Positions 36,446 to 44,754 are shown, counted from the stretch's first letter. The stretch is DNA of 64,000 nucleotides from Neorhodopirellula pilleata (GCF_007859915.1 NZ_SJPM01000001.1:671502-735501), one strand, 5' to 3'. Numbers and translations are program-made. The notes: a model not told the origin generated them from the sequence alone.

Positions 36446-36565
36446 CCTGACAAAGGCAAACCGTTCGAGAGGGCGGGGCGCAAAACCACGGGTCCGTGAG
36501 TCGGTTTGATGTAATCAGTTTTGCATCAGGCTTGGCTTCAGGAAAGCCGGGTTGCCTGGAAAAGT
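36446..36565 (+). ncRNA. Cyclic di-GMP-I (GEMM) riboswitch
   Basis: The sequence carries the conserved core of the GEMM aptamer in order: GGCAAACC at 36455-36462, a short stem with a GNRA-type loop (GTTC-GAGA-GGGC), then GGCGCAAAACCACGGG around 36477-36492 (consensus GGACGCAAAGCC), a second long hairpin whose inner stem TGATGTAA/TTTGCATCA is at about 36507-36529, and the closing AGCCGGGTTGCC at 36545-36556 (consensus AGCCGGGTTACC). It lies about 180 nt before the flp pilin ATG on the same strand. c-di-GMP-I riboswitches are known to control pili, motility and surface genes, which fits. A hairpin at 36659-36681 (GTTGATCC / GGATCAAC) between aptamer and gene may be part of the expression platform. 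Whether ligand turns expression on or off cannot be read. Confidence 0.85.
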
Positions 36566-36658
36566 GGCGATGGTTTCGATTCGAACGAGTCGGAACCAAC
36601 GTGTGCTGAACCGCGGCGTGTCAGACGAATTATCGTTCGACGGAGGCTGCTTACAACG

Positions 36659-36681
36659 AGTTGATCCACTTCGGATCAACT
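36659..36681 (+). promoter_or_regulatory. Hairpin between riboswitch and pilin gene (possible expression platform)
   Basis: AGTTGATCC and its exact inverse GGATCAACT with a 5-nt loop, about 95 nt after the aptamer and 62 nt before the flp start. The following bases (GATTTAACTG) are only weakly T-rich, so it is a poor terminator; it could instead be an anti- or co-folding element. Confidence 0.4.
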
Positions 36682-36743
36682 GATTTAACTGTCGCCGGGT
36701 CGCCTTCCATGCGGTGGTGCCCACGAATCGTCTGGAGATAGAC

Positions 36744-36923
36744 ATGAAGAAATTTGCTGAAAGTGTTGTTGAATTCCTGAAGGAAGAAGACGGACCGACT
36801 GCGGTTGAGTATGCCGTTATGTTGGCGTTGATCATCGTGACCTGCTTGGTTGCTGTTCGTTTGGTCGGTACCAACGCCAGCGCCAAGTTCAACGAAACCG
36901 CTGCCATCCTCGCCGCTCCTTGA
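36744..36923 (+). CDS. flp: Flp/Fap-type pilin
   Basis: A 59-residue Flp pilin, the structural subunit of Tad pili. MKKFAESVVEFLKEEDG is the leader; the prepilin peptidase cut is expected after this Gly, giving PTAVEYAVMLALIIV with the family's Glu at +5 and Tyr at +6 and a single hydrophobic helix. A good Shine-Dalgarno GGAG lies 6 nt before the ATG, which stands out because most genes here lack one. The gene sits under a c-di-GMP riboswitch and is followed by a strong terminator, so the pilin can be produced in excess. Upstream in-frame start at 36714 is rejected because it lacks the RBS and adds residues to the leader. Confidence 0.95.
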   Translation: MKKFAESVVEFLKEEDGPTAVEYAVMLALIIVTCLVAVRLVGTNASAKFNETAAILAAP

Positions 36924-36990
36924 TATTGCGGCTAGAGCTTAGCGCTACGGTCGAGATGACTGTCGCGACGCTCGTATGACTCCGGCGAAC

Positions 36991-37036
36991 AAACCCGGGG
37001 ACGCGTTGGGAATTCTTCCCGACGCGCCCCGGTTTT
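36991..37036 (+). terminator. Strong intrinsic terminator after flp
   Basis: A GC-rich stem of about 20 bp with few mismatches: left arm 36991-37012, right arm 37016-37035, minimal loop around TTC and a TTTT at 37032-37035 that also closes the stem against AAA. It lies 68 bp behind the flp stop. It likely ends most transcripts after the pilin and lets a fraction continue into cpaA-cpaE. Confidence 0.75.
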
Positions 37037-37125
37037 GCAACGCTGGTAACTGATGGATTGTTTCGCATGATCCTGTGTCGTTTCTACTTTGAACTCGCGT
37101 TGTCGCTTTTTGAATTCGTCGTTCC

Positions 37126-37236
37126 ATGAACTATCCACTGCTGCCCGCCGATACCGCTGCTTATGCATGGCAACTCGCCTGCTGCGGATTCACACTGTTT
37201 TTTGCACTGATTAGTTTCGTGATCGGACCTCGATAA
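37126..37236 (+). CDS. 36-residue membrane peptide in the Tad operon
   Basis: ATG at 37126, stop TAA at 37234-37236. The peptide MNYPLLPADTAAYAWQLACC continues into a hydrophobic stretch (GFTLFFALISFVIG) and ends PR. It has one probable membrane helix. It lies between flp and cpaA in the same direction and has a coding-like length for a small accessory membrane protein. No family recognised; no clear Shine-Dalgarno. Conservation in relatives would be needed to confirm that it is translated. Confidence 0.45.
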   Translation: MNYPLLPADTAAYAWQLACCGFTLFFALISFVIGPR

Positions 37237-37315
37237 GCGAGTTTTCGCTTAGTCGAGCACTTTACCAAACACACTATTCGCCGAGCACACCGGCGAACGC
37301 ACCCGGGGAAATAAC

Positions 37316-37873
37316 ATGGCCACCTTGCTTCAAGCCATCGCTGAAAATTGGACGATCTGGTTTGTTACCGTCGTCTTGATCGTCGCCGCCGTCATCGACG
37401 GCATGATCCTGAAAGTTCCCAATTGGTTGACGTTTCCGTTCATCATTTGCGGATGGATCCACTGTACCATTCAAGCCGGATTACCCGGTTTAGGGTGGAG
37501 CTTGTTGGCGACCTTTGGCGGAATGATGATGTTGCTACCGCTGCGAAACGTTGGCGGCATGGGTGCCGGAGACGTGAAACTACTCGCCGGGATTGGTGCC
37601 TGGTGCGGCTTGTGGGTAACCCTGCAAGCCTTCGCCGCCACCGCCATCGTCGGCGGAATCATGGCCGCCTTCATGATCTGGAAGAGCGGTGACTGGATCA
37701 AACATTACGCCATGGGACTGAGAATCCTTCACGAGTGGAAAACCGTTAAGAATCCCGAACAACTAGCCGCGATCGCTCGTGAGCGAAAACCAACCATGTA
37801 CCTGTTGCCCTACGGTATTCCGATGGCCATCGGAACGATTCTCCTATTCGCATCAACCGGAATGTTGATCTAG
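37316..37873 (+). CDS. cpaA: Prepilin peptidase CpaA/TadV (A24 family)
   Basis: A 185-residue membrane aspartic peptidase that cleaves the Flp prepilin leader. It has the two catalytic Asp positions of the A24 family: the first in AAVIDGMILKVPNWLTFP and the second in the GxGD motif GGMGAGDVKLLAGIGAW. About five hydrophobic segments agree with the family's topology, and the length fits the short CpaA/TadV type without the methylase domain of PilD. Start ATG at 37316 is preceded by GGGGAA. Its position behind flp is canonical for tad loci. Confidence 0.92.
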   Translation: MATLLQAIAENWTIWFVTVVLIVAAVIDGMILKVPNWLTFPFIICGWIHCTIQAGLPGLGWSLLATFGGMMMLLPLRNVGGMGAGDVKLLAGIGAWCGLWVTLQAFAATAIVGGIMAAFMIWKSGDWIKHYAMGLRILHEWKTVKNPEQLAAIARERKPTMYLLPYGIPMAIGTILLFASTGMLI

Positions 37874-38084
37874 GGGGGTTAGGGGTTTTTTCGGGAATGG
37901 TCGGTTCACGTTTGAGTCGCACGTTCCGGCCCGCCGATGAGAGGAAGACGACTGATTCAATGGATCCGCACGGACGCCGACAAAGAATCCAACCTTTTGT
38001 CACTTTGAGCCTTGTTCTCAATTCAAGTTTGTCCTGCGGCTCAATAAGAGCCCATTCATTTAGTCCTACCTTTAATACTTCGTC

Positions 38085-39170
38085 ATGAAAAATAAATCCG
38101 TTCCCCTGCTAATGGCCATCGTTTGCGGCACCATCGCCGCAATCGGATTAAGTCAATGGATGCAGGCACAATCGTCGACCGAAGCTGGTGTTGCGACGGT
38201 TGAAATTTTCGTGACCGCCAAAACGATCGACATTGCTGAGGAAATCACGCCGGATAAAATCCGTTTGGAGCAATGGCCCGCCGACCGCGTTCCCAAGGGA
38301 ACCAGTGGACAGCTCAAGGACATCGAAGGCAAATTCGCGCGTCAACGTTTTTACGAAGGCGAACCGATCATGCCGGTCAAGTTGATGGACGACTCAAACG
38401 GTTCTTCGCAAACGATCCCCCGTGGTTACAGTGTTGTATCGATGCGAGCAGATCCTGAAAGCAGTGTGGCGACTTTGGTACGACCGGGCGACCGGGTTGA
38501 CGTCGTTGCTTACTTCACCAAGAGTGAATTGATTCCCGAGACGATGGCGAAAACCGTTCTGACTGGTGTTCGCGTGTTCGCAGTGGATGGTCGCACTGAC
38601 CGCGAAACCGAAGAGGACAAGACCAAAGCGGCTCGATCGATTTCGTTGCTGATTCACAAAAACGATACACCTGCATGGACCTACGCCAGCGAGTTGGGAA
38701 AAATCCGCTTAACGCTGGGGAATCCAACCGACATCATCGACGCTGTTAGTGAGAATGACGGAAACGGTGCCGGTCAGGAGTTTTTGCAATGGCTCGCCGA
38801 CCATCAAGCGGCTCAGGCAATCCGCCAAGCTGAATCGAAAACCCCGATTACAACCGTCGTCAAGCAAGAACCCGTTGCCGTGAAGGAAAAAAAGAACGGG
38901 TTCAAAATGTTGAAGCTGTCCGGCGGCGTGCTAACCGAGTATTGGATCGAGGAAGGCAAGCAAGTTCCCGTTATTCTTAACGAATCGGGCAAGGGCGGCG
39001 TCCAAGAACAAGACGCAGACAGTCGCGTCGACAGCAATAATGCCGGCGGCCCAAAGGCACCACACGATTACAGCTACCTCAACGGTTCTGAGAGTCCTTT
39101 CTACCAGCCACCACGTTCGGCCGAAGGCGAACCAAGGCGTGTTGGAGAAGAGTCACCACCCCAAGAGTAA
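38085..39170 (+). CDS. cpaB: Flp pilus assembly protein CpaB/RcpC
   Basis: A 361-residue periplasmic protein of the Tad system, anchored by an N-terminal hydrophobic segment (VPLLMAIVCGTIAAIGLSQWM). It contains a SAF domain (VEIFVTAKTIDIAEEITPDKIRLEQWPADRVPKG region) and the following RcpC block (RGYSVVSMRADPESSVATLVRPGDRVDVVAYF). CpaB is thought to help the secretin and to gate the pilus channel. The C-terminal 110 residues are a charged, Pro/Ser-rich tail absent from minimal homologues. A gap of 211 bp separates it from cpaA, longer than usual within an operon; I see no second promoter there with confidence. Confidence 0.92.
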   Translation: MKNKSVPLLMAIVCGTIAAIGLSQWMQAQSSTEAGVATVEIFVTAKTIDIAEEITPDKIRLEQWPADRVPKGTSGQLKDIEGKFARQRFYEGEPIMPVKLMDDSNGSSQTIPRGYSVVSMRADPESSVATLVRPGDRVDVVAYFTKSELIPETMAKTVLTGVRVFAVDGRTDRETEEDKTKAARSISLLIHKNDTPAWTYASELGKIRLTLGNPTDIIDAVSENDGNGAGQEFLQWLADHQAAQAIRQAESKTPITTVVKQEPVAVKEKKNGFKMLKLSGGVLTEYWIEEGKQVPVILNESGKGGVQEQDADSRVDSNNAGGPKAPHDYSYLNGSESPFYQPPRSAEGEPRRVGEESPPQE

Positions 39171-39371
39171 TTTACGTCCCAACCGTTCCACTCCGGAATA
39201 CCGTCATTTCGCATTTCGCAATGTGCGACAAGACTGTTCAAACGTACCATTGCGAGATCCGTTCAACGATGAACCCCGTGTTTGCCGATGGACTTATTAT
39301 TAACTCACCGCTAGCAAGGATGTTACGGTGAGGTCTCAAACCAATCGACCCGACCGGCAAGGATGCCAACG

Positions 39372-41096
39372 ATGCGAGCTAGTATCTCGACTAACAACTT
39401 CCCTTTTCTGATAGTAGCCGTTGCCGCGATCAGTCTTGGTTCGTTGAGTTTCATCGGTTCGGCGTCCGCGCAATCTGCGGATTCCGCTTCAATGCTTGCA
39501 TCGATCGCCGGCGACCACAAGATTGCCAGTCCGGTCGAACGAATGGAATTGATCGTCAAGACGAGCCGCATCTTGTCGTTGGGAGATCGAATCCCACGGT
39601 TCCAAGTCCATAACGAAGAGGTCCTCGGCGCGACGCCGGTCAGTGAAAATCAAATTCAGATCTTCGCGAAGAATCCAGGAACGACGCAAGTCAACTTGTG
39701 GGATACCGAAGACAAACTCTACACCATCGACGTCACCATCGTCGCCGACGCACGCGAGGTCGAAGGGATTCTGAATTCGCAGTTGCCACTGGCGTCGTTG
39801 AAGGTCATGCCGATCAACGAAAGTGCGATCGTCTCCGGTTACGTTACCAGTGTGGACGATGTCGATCGGGCCGTCGCGATCATCGAGCAGTTTTATAAAG
39901 TTGTTATCAACAATATCGAAGTCGTCGGTGTGCAACAGGTATTGCTGCACACGAAGATCATGGAGGTCAGCCGCACGAAGCTGCGACAACTCGGTATCGA
40001 CTGGTCATTGAACGAAACAAATTTCGCGCTCCTGAACGGTCCGAGTGAACTGCTCAACGTGCCGGCCGGTTTACAAGAAGGCGCTAACAATGCGTTGGGT
40101 TTCACTCCCTTCGGTGGCGCAACGAACTTGAGAGTCGCAATCGGAGGTGAGTTTGAGGCCTTTGTCGAAGCACTCGACGAGCAAAAATTGGTGAAGCTGC
40201 TGGCAGAGCCCACTGTCGTGGCCACACATGGTCGTCCCGCCCGGTTCACGGTCGGTGGACGTGTCCCGAACGTCATTCCAGGGGCAAACGGCCAGCTTCA
40301 AGTTACCTACGAAGACTACGGAACGAGCATCGATTTCTTGCCGTTCGTCGTGGGCCCGGGACGTATCCGACTCGAGGTTCGCCCTGAAGTCAGCGAGCCA
40401 GACCCGAGTCGTTCTGTAACGATCAACAATACGAACGTCAGCGCGTTCACCGCGAGGTATGTTGAAACCGCAGTGGAGATGCAAGCGGGACAGACGTTCG
40501 CTCTCGCCGGTTTGTTGCAAACCCGCGTCGACAGCATCGTCAAGCGAACGCCGTTCTTTGGTCATCTACCGTACATCGGAGCGTTCTTTCGTAACGTTCA
40601 GGATCAACACAACGAAATCGAATTGCTGATTATGGTTACCCCAGAACTGGTCGATGCGATGGATCCTTACGAGGTACCACGGGGTGGGCCGGGAACGAAC
40701 TCAGATATACCTGACGAGCATGAGTTCTACTTCAACGGACATATCGAGGTACCCAACTTGAAGGGCGATGATTGTCACCAATCGGGCGGCGAATGTTACC
40801 CGGCTGATGTGGCACCTCATGGTGAATCGATGATCTATGAAGATGCAACGATCCTTCCTGGCGGTTTGGGAAAGAACGTTTCCAAACCCTCTGCTACGAC
40901 ACCGATATCCAACCGTCAAGCTTCTAGAGTCGCCTCGGTGCCCCAAGAGAACCAACCACAGCAACGTTCGATCAAGCCGACGTACCCGCGATCTCGCGTT
41001 GAATCTGGCACCCTATTGCCCGCTTCGGCCGTCATGCCCGGTGCGATGCCCGCTGTTGTTGGCGAGGGTGTCACCGTGATGCAACCAAAGTACTGA
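39372..41096 (+). CDS. cpaC: Tad pilus secretin CpaC/RcpA
   Basis: Forms the outer membrane channel for the Flp pilus. The 574-residue protein has a signal peptide (FPFLIVAVAAISLGSLSF, cut near ASAQ), an N-terminal pilus-assembly domain (MELIVKTSRILSLGDRIPRF, then FAKNPGTTQVNLWD), a BON-like segment (IVSGYVTSVDDVDRAVAIIEQF) and the C-terminal secretin domain with VVATHGRPARFTVGGRVPNV, VRPEVSEPDPS, FALAGLLQTR and ELLIMVTPELV. The last 110 residues are a Ser/Pro-rich extension. An ATG at 39363 is also possible, but AAGGA eight bases before 39372 favours the latter. It follows cpaB by 201 bp. Confidence 0.94.
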   Translation: MRASISTNNFPFLIVAVAAISLGSLSFIGSASAQSADSASMLASIAGDHKIASPVERMELIVKTSRILSLGDRIPRFQVHNEEVLGATPVSENQIQIFAKNPGTTQVNLWDTEDKLYTIDVTIVADAREVEGILNSQLPLASLKVMPINESAIVSGYVTSVDDVDRAVAIIEQFYKVVINNIEVVGVQQVLLHTKIMEVSRTKLRQLGIDWSLNETNFALLNGPSELLNVPAGLQEGANNALGFTPFGGATNLRVAIGGEFEAFVEALDEQKLVKLLAEPTVVATHGRPARFTVGGRVPNVIPGANGQLQVTYEDYGTSIDFLPFVVGPGRIRLEVRPEVSEPDPSRSVTINNTNVSAFTARYVETAVEMQAGQTFALAGLLQTRVDSIVKRTPFFGHLPYIGAFFRNVQDQHNEIELLIMVTPELVDAMDPYEVPRGGPGTNSDIPDEHEFYFNGHIEVPNLKGDDCHQSGGECYPADVAPHGESMIYEDATILPGGLGKNVSKPSATTPISNRQASRVASVPQENQPQQRSIKPTYPRSRVESGTLLPASAVMPGAMPAVVGEGVTVMQPKY

Positions 41097-41148
41097 ATCA
41101 AATTCCACACCGCCAACGCTCAACTTCCAGTTCTCCGAGTGATTGATT

Positions 41149-42384
41149 ATGAGTAATGTCTTACGATTGGCCTTGGTCGATCCCAACGACGCTTCCCGCG
41201 AGTCGCTTAAAGCGATGTTGCTCGGGATGGATACGATTTGGTTGGAGGCGGATTGCTCGCGGTACGAGTTCTTTCCCGATATCATCGAGCAGACGACACC
41301 GGATGTCGGTGTCGTATCGCTGGACAATAACCCCACCACGGCGATCAACCTGATCGCCCGCATTACCGCTGAGTGCCCCGATACCGCGTTGTTGGCAGCG
41401 AGTGAAAGCAGTGACGGGCAACAGATTCTCAAGGCCATCCGTGCCGGAGCCCGTGAGTTCTTGACCCTTCCACTGGTCGATCAAGAGCTCTCCGAGGCGC
41501 TCGACCGCATCAGTATGGCAAAGTTCGGCGGCAACGACTCCCGCGGACGTGCGTGCCAGGTGATCGCGATCGCCGGCGCGACCGGCGGCGTCGGGTCGAC
41601 GAGTACCGCAGTGAACTTAGGATGCGTGCTAGCTGAAGATCCGCGAAATAGCGTTGCCTTAGTCGACCTGGATCTGGCGTTGGGTGATGCGGACGTATTC
41701 TTAGACGCCATTCCTGACTATACGATCGCCGATGTTGTTCAGAACATCAGCCGTTTGGACATTCAGTTGCTTAAGCGTTCATTAACGAAACATAGCAGTG
41801 GATTGTATCTGTTGCCGCGTCCGGTCGAGTTGCATGACGTTGCTGGGATCCAACCAGACAGTCTGCGCAAGGTAATCGGTCTATTAAAAGCTTCGTTCAG
41901 CCATTTGATCGTCGATCTATCAAAGACTTACAGCGACTTAGACATGGTGGCGATCGAGACCGCGTCTAAGGTGCTCTTGATCACCCAACTGGATTTGCCG
42001 TGCCTTCGCAACGTTGTTCGCTTGATGATGAGTTTCGATGAGACCGAAGGATTGCAAGACAAGGTCGAGATCATCGTCAATCGTGCTGGACTCGATGCCG
42101 GTCAAATCAGCTTGAAGAAGGCCAAAGAAACATTGGGCCGTGAGATCTTCGCGTTGTTACCCAACGACTATCGTACGATGGTGGAAGTTCGCAACAATGG
42201 CGTGCCGTTGATTACCCAGGCACCCAAGGCGGCACTCACTCAAGCGTTCCGCGATATGGCGGCTCGGTTGGGTGGCGGAATCGATGCGGATGATCACGAC
42301 GATCACCACGATTCTGAACACGCCTCCAGCAACGAAAGTCGTTGGAAACGCTTTTGGCCCGGCCAGACCAAAGCGAAGGGCTAA
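41149..42384 (+). CDS. cpaE: Tad pilus localisation ATPase CpaE/TadZ, atypical P-loop
   Basis: A 411-residue MinD/ParA-like protein that places the Tad machine in the cell. The N-terminal 125 residues form a receiver-like domain without a clear phosphoacceptor (LALVDPNDASRESLKAML, ILKAIRAGAREFLTLPL). The ATPase domain begins VIAIAGATGGVGSTSTAVNLG: both lysines of the deviant Walker A motif (KGGxGKT) are replaced, by Thr and Ser. Switch-like blocks VALVDLDLALGDADVFLD and LIVDLSKTYSDLDM follow. The C-terminus has a His/Asp-rich tail (DADDHDDHHDSEH), a possible metal-binding stretch. It is the last Tad gene here: cpaF, tadB and tadC do not follow. Confidence 0.92.
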   Translation: MSNVLRLALVDPNDASRESLKAMLLGMDTIWLEADCSRYEFFPDIIEQTTPDVGVVSLDNNPTTAINLIARITAECPDTALLAASESSDGQQILKAIRAGAREFLTLPLVDQELSEALDRISMAKFGGNDSRGRACQVIAIAGATGGVGSTSTAVNLGCVLAEDPRNSVALVDLDLALGDADVFLDAIPDYTIADVVQNISRLDIQLLKRSLTKHSSGLYLLPRPVELHDVAGIQPDSLRKVIGLLKASFSHLIVDLSKTYSDLDMVAIETASKVLLITQLDLPCLRNVVRLMMSFDETEGLQDKVEIIVNRAGLDAGQISLKKAKETLGREIFALLPNDYRTMVEVRNNGVPLITQAPKAALTQAFRDMAARLGGGIDADDHDDHHDSEHASSNESRWKRFWPGQTKAKG

Positions 42385-42402
42385 TGATTCTTTAGTCAGC
42401 GT

Positions 42403-43293
42403 TTATTGGTCGGTCGGTTTCTCAAGGACTGCTTCCGCTTGGTCGCTACGTGCTACCAAGCTTTTATAGACGCTCGGGTCAATCGATTCGCTTAGGAACT
42501 TGACCGACGCGTCCCCCATCGCGACGGAAGCGCCTCCGGCATGGTGGCTAGCCAAGCCCCCGACAAAAAGCGGGTCGCGATAGGTCTCGATCGGTATGTC
42601 CGAATTGATCGGCGTGCCCGCATTCCGCAGACTGCTCCGCGTTCCGCTGAGCCATCCCAGGTCATACTCCGGTGGCGAGAGTTTCTCGCCAATGATGATC
42701 GTGTATGCCGAACCATCGGCGATATCGGATTCATCGATCCATCGATCGAGCATGAACACCCCGGTATCGAGCGGGCTGATCGGATTCGACTCCGCCGCGT
42801 GCAAGCCCACGTAGCTCGACGTGTTGGGCAGCTGAGTCTCAGCCGCAGCTGGACATCGCAGGAACGCCAAGTCGACTTCACGCGGCAATCGATTCGCCTC
42901 GGAATAGACTCCGTATTCGTATTGGATCGATTGGTAGAGACCCTGGCGATCCAGGTACGGCAACAGGCTGGAAATCCAGTTATGATGGTAACCCTCCGGC
43001 AGTGAACGGACAACTTCGTCGCGATCGAGTGCTTCGGGCGACAGGTCTTGTTCAGCCGAGCTAGGCCGGTTCAAGTTGGCATTGAACGAGAACGTACCGC
43101 CGGGAAGGTGTCCGAAGTCGTCGGCATAGGATTGCGTCGCGATTGCTAAACGGATCAAGTTTTGATCGCAATTACTTCGCCGCGTCAAGGACCGCACGTC
43201 ACGGACAAAAGGAATCGAAATCGCGAGCAGGATGAACAAAATCGCCGCCACCACAAGGGCTTCGACCAACGAAAATCCGGCGGAAGACTTCAT
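42403..43293 (-). CDS. DUF1559 prepilin-like protein
   Basis: A 296-residue protein with a type IV pilin/pseudopilin N-terminus: short leader ending in SSAG then FSLVEALVVAAILFILLAI, with Glu at +5, which a prepilin peptidase should cut. The DUF1559 body follows, with the C-terminal motif SHHAGGASVAMGDASVKFLSE (the family's HxGGxxxxFxDGS). DUF1559 proteins are greatly expanded in planctomycetes, and their role is unknown; they are assumed to be surface or periplasmic pseudopilins. It converges with cpaE (19-bp gap), so it is a neighbour of the Tad locus but not part of its operon. Confidence 0.92.
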   Translation of the reverse strand: MKSSAGFSLVEALVVAAILFILLAISIPFVRDVRSLTRRSNCDQNLIRLAIATQSYADDFGHLPGGTFSFNANLNRPSSAEQDLSPEALDRDEVVRSLPEGYHHNWISSLLPYLDRQGLYQSIQYEYGVYSEANRLPREVDLAFLRCPAAAETQLPNTSSYVGLHAAESNPISPLDTGVFMLDRWIDESDIADGSAYTIIIGEKLSPPEYDLGWLSGTRSSLRNAGTPINSDIPIETYRDPLFVGGLASHHAGGASVAMGDASVKFLSESIDPSVYKSLVARSDQAEAVLEKPTDQ

Positions 43294-43398
43294 ACACCCA
43301 CTCTTGAATCAAAATTGCACCGTTACAAAAAAGCATCGGTTGTTATAGTAGCACGATCTCAACCCCGCCTCCATTTGCAATCACTCGCGAATCATTAC

Positions 43399-44457
43399 GT
43401 GAAATTTCCTACCCTGATTGTCGTGATCACCTCATCGATTTTGACAAGCGTGTCGATCACGCCTGGGATCGCGGACGGCCAAGAATCCACCGCATCGGAT
43501 GTTCCGCGAGCGGCGTTTTCGGTCATGACTTGGAATCTGGAATGGTTCTTTGATGATTCGAAACAAGAAAATTACAGCCCCTTGTCCCAAGAAAAATCTG
43601 CTCCTTCGCGGGGCGATTGGAATTGGCGACGCGATGCCGCCGCTAACGTGATTGCTCAAACCCAACCCTCGGTCGTCGCAGTCCAGGAGGTCGAAGGTCA
43701 ACGAGTGTTGTGGTACCTGTCACAAGCCCTCGATCGGCAGCATCAACTCAAGTATGACGAATACCTAATACAGGGAAACGATCATTTCACCGAGCAGGAT
43801 GTCGGTTTTTTGGTCGAGTCGAATACCGAAATGGTTTCGTCCATCCGCGGCAATGTGACCCCCCGGATGAAAAAAGCGGGACGTTTTGGGAGTGTCTCCA
43901 AACACGTTGCGGCCGTTATCGATGTTCCGGTCGGAGATCAAACAGAATCTATCTTGATCGTCAACGTGCATTTGCGTTCGGGCGAGAGTGGTGCCGCGAT
44001 CCGAGCGAAACAGGCGGCCAGCTTGAACGAATGGATCCGTCGCTGGTCAGCGAACCATCAAATTGATCACTTGATCGTGCTGGGTGATTTCAATACCGAA
44101 GAATCCGCCGGTCAAATCAATCTCGGAAGTGAGTTGGCAGTCTTTCAATCTCGTTCGACCGAATCGTCCGATGATGACTTAGTCGACTTGCACGATCACA
44201 TTCGCCTTGGGGATCGTCAAACGCACCTGTTGACGGGCAAACAGTTCGATCGAATCCTGGTGAGTCCGTCTTTGATTATCGACGAACCCGGTGTTCTCGA
44301 CCTGACACTCGGCAACGTTTCAGTCCGACGCGATTTGGTCGTTCAAGGCGATGTCGACACGCCGGTCGAACACTGGGAGCAGTTCTGGCAAATGCCCGAA
44401 TCGGAGCGAGACCTGAGTGATCATTATCCGGTAATGGCGGAGTTCGTCATCCAATGA
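43399..44457 (+). CDS. Exported endonuclease/exonuclease/phosphatase family protein
   Basis: A 352-residue metal-dependent hydrolase of the DNase I/phosphodiesterase fold. Motifs in order: MTWNLEWFF (first strand with Asn), VVAVQEVEG (metal-binding Glu), VNVHLRSG, VLGDFNTEES (Asp/Asn pair) and LSDHYPVMAEF (catalytic Asp-His). From the GTG at 43399 it has a signal peptide (KFPTLIVVITSSILTSVSI, cut near IADGQ), so it acts outside the cytoplasm, on nucleic acid or on a phosphoester. The open frame extends to 43162, but that would overlap the divergent DUF1559 gene, so I reject it. Its stop overlaps the next start by 4 bp (ATGA). Confidence 0.85.
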   Translation: MKFPTLIVVITSSILTSVSITPGIADGQESTASDVPRAAFSVMTWNLEWFFDDSKQENYSPLSQEKSAPSRGDWNWRRDAAANVIAQTQPSVVAVQEVEGQRVLWYLSQALDRQHQLKYDEYLIQGNDHFTEQDVGFLVESNTEMVSSIRGNVTPRMKKAGRFGSVSKHVAAVIDVPVGDQTESILIVNVHLRSGESGAAIRAKQAASLNEWIRRWSANHQIDHLIVLGDFNTEESAGQINLGSELAVFQSRSTESSDDDLVDLHDHIRLGDRQTHLLTGKQFDRILVSPSLIIDEPGVLDLTLGNVSVRRDLVVQGDVDTPVEHWEQFWQMPESERDLSDHYPVMAEFVIQ

Positions 44458-44729
44458 ATCTACCTGCCGATCGCCCTGAATCCGAATCGAGTCGGTCTGA
44501 ATCGACACCTCCGAATCCGGAACCGATGATCCGTTTGGATGATTTCATGAAAGCCGCCGGGATGGTGGGTACCGGCGGCGAAGCCAAAATCCGCATCCAG
44601 GCGGGCGAAGTGATTGTCAACGACGAAGTAGAAACTCGCCGCCGCCGACAATTGCATACCGGCGACGAAGTCAACTGGAACGATCAGATCTGGTTGGTCG
44701 AGTTAACCGACGACGATCCGAGCTCTTGA
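44454..44729 (+). CDS. S4-domain RNA-binding protein (YbcJ-like)
   Basis: A 91-residue protein with one S4 domain: MIRLDDFMKAAGMVGTGGEAKIRIQAGEVIVNDEVETRRRR, followed by KLHTGDEV-like sequence (QLHTGDEVNWNDQIWLVEL). It matches the short YbcJ-type S4 proteins, which bind structured RNA. The first 25 residues are a Ser/Pro/Glu-rich leader absent from E. coli YbcJ; an internal start at the Met before IRLDD is possible. The ATG overlaps the preceding nuclease-like gene by 4 bp, implying coupled translation, though one product is exported and the other is cytosolic. Confidence 0.85.
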   Translation: MNLPADRPESESSRSESTPPNPEPMIRLDDFMKAAGMVGTGGEAKIRIQAGEVIVNDEVETRRRRQLHTGDEVNWNDQIWLVELTDDDPSS

Positions 44730-44754
44730 GCGATGAGTTGCAACCGGACGGCGT

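Noticed and set aside
43162..43398. N-terminal extension of the nuclease/phosphatase-like protein
   Set aside because: It overlaps the divergent DUF1559 gene, and a proper signal peptide starts at the GTG at 43399.
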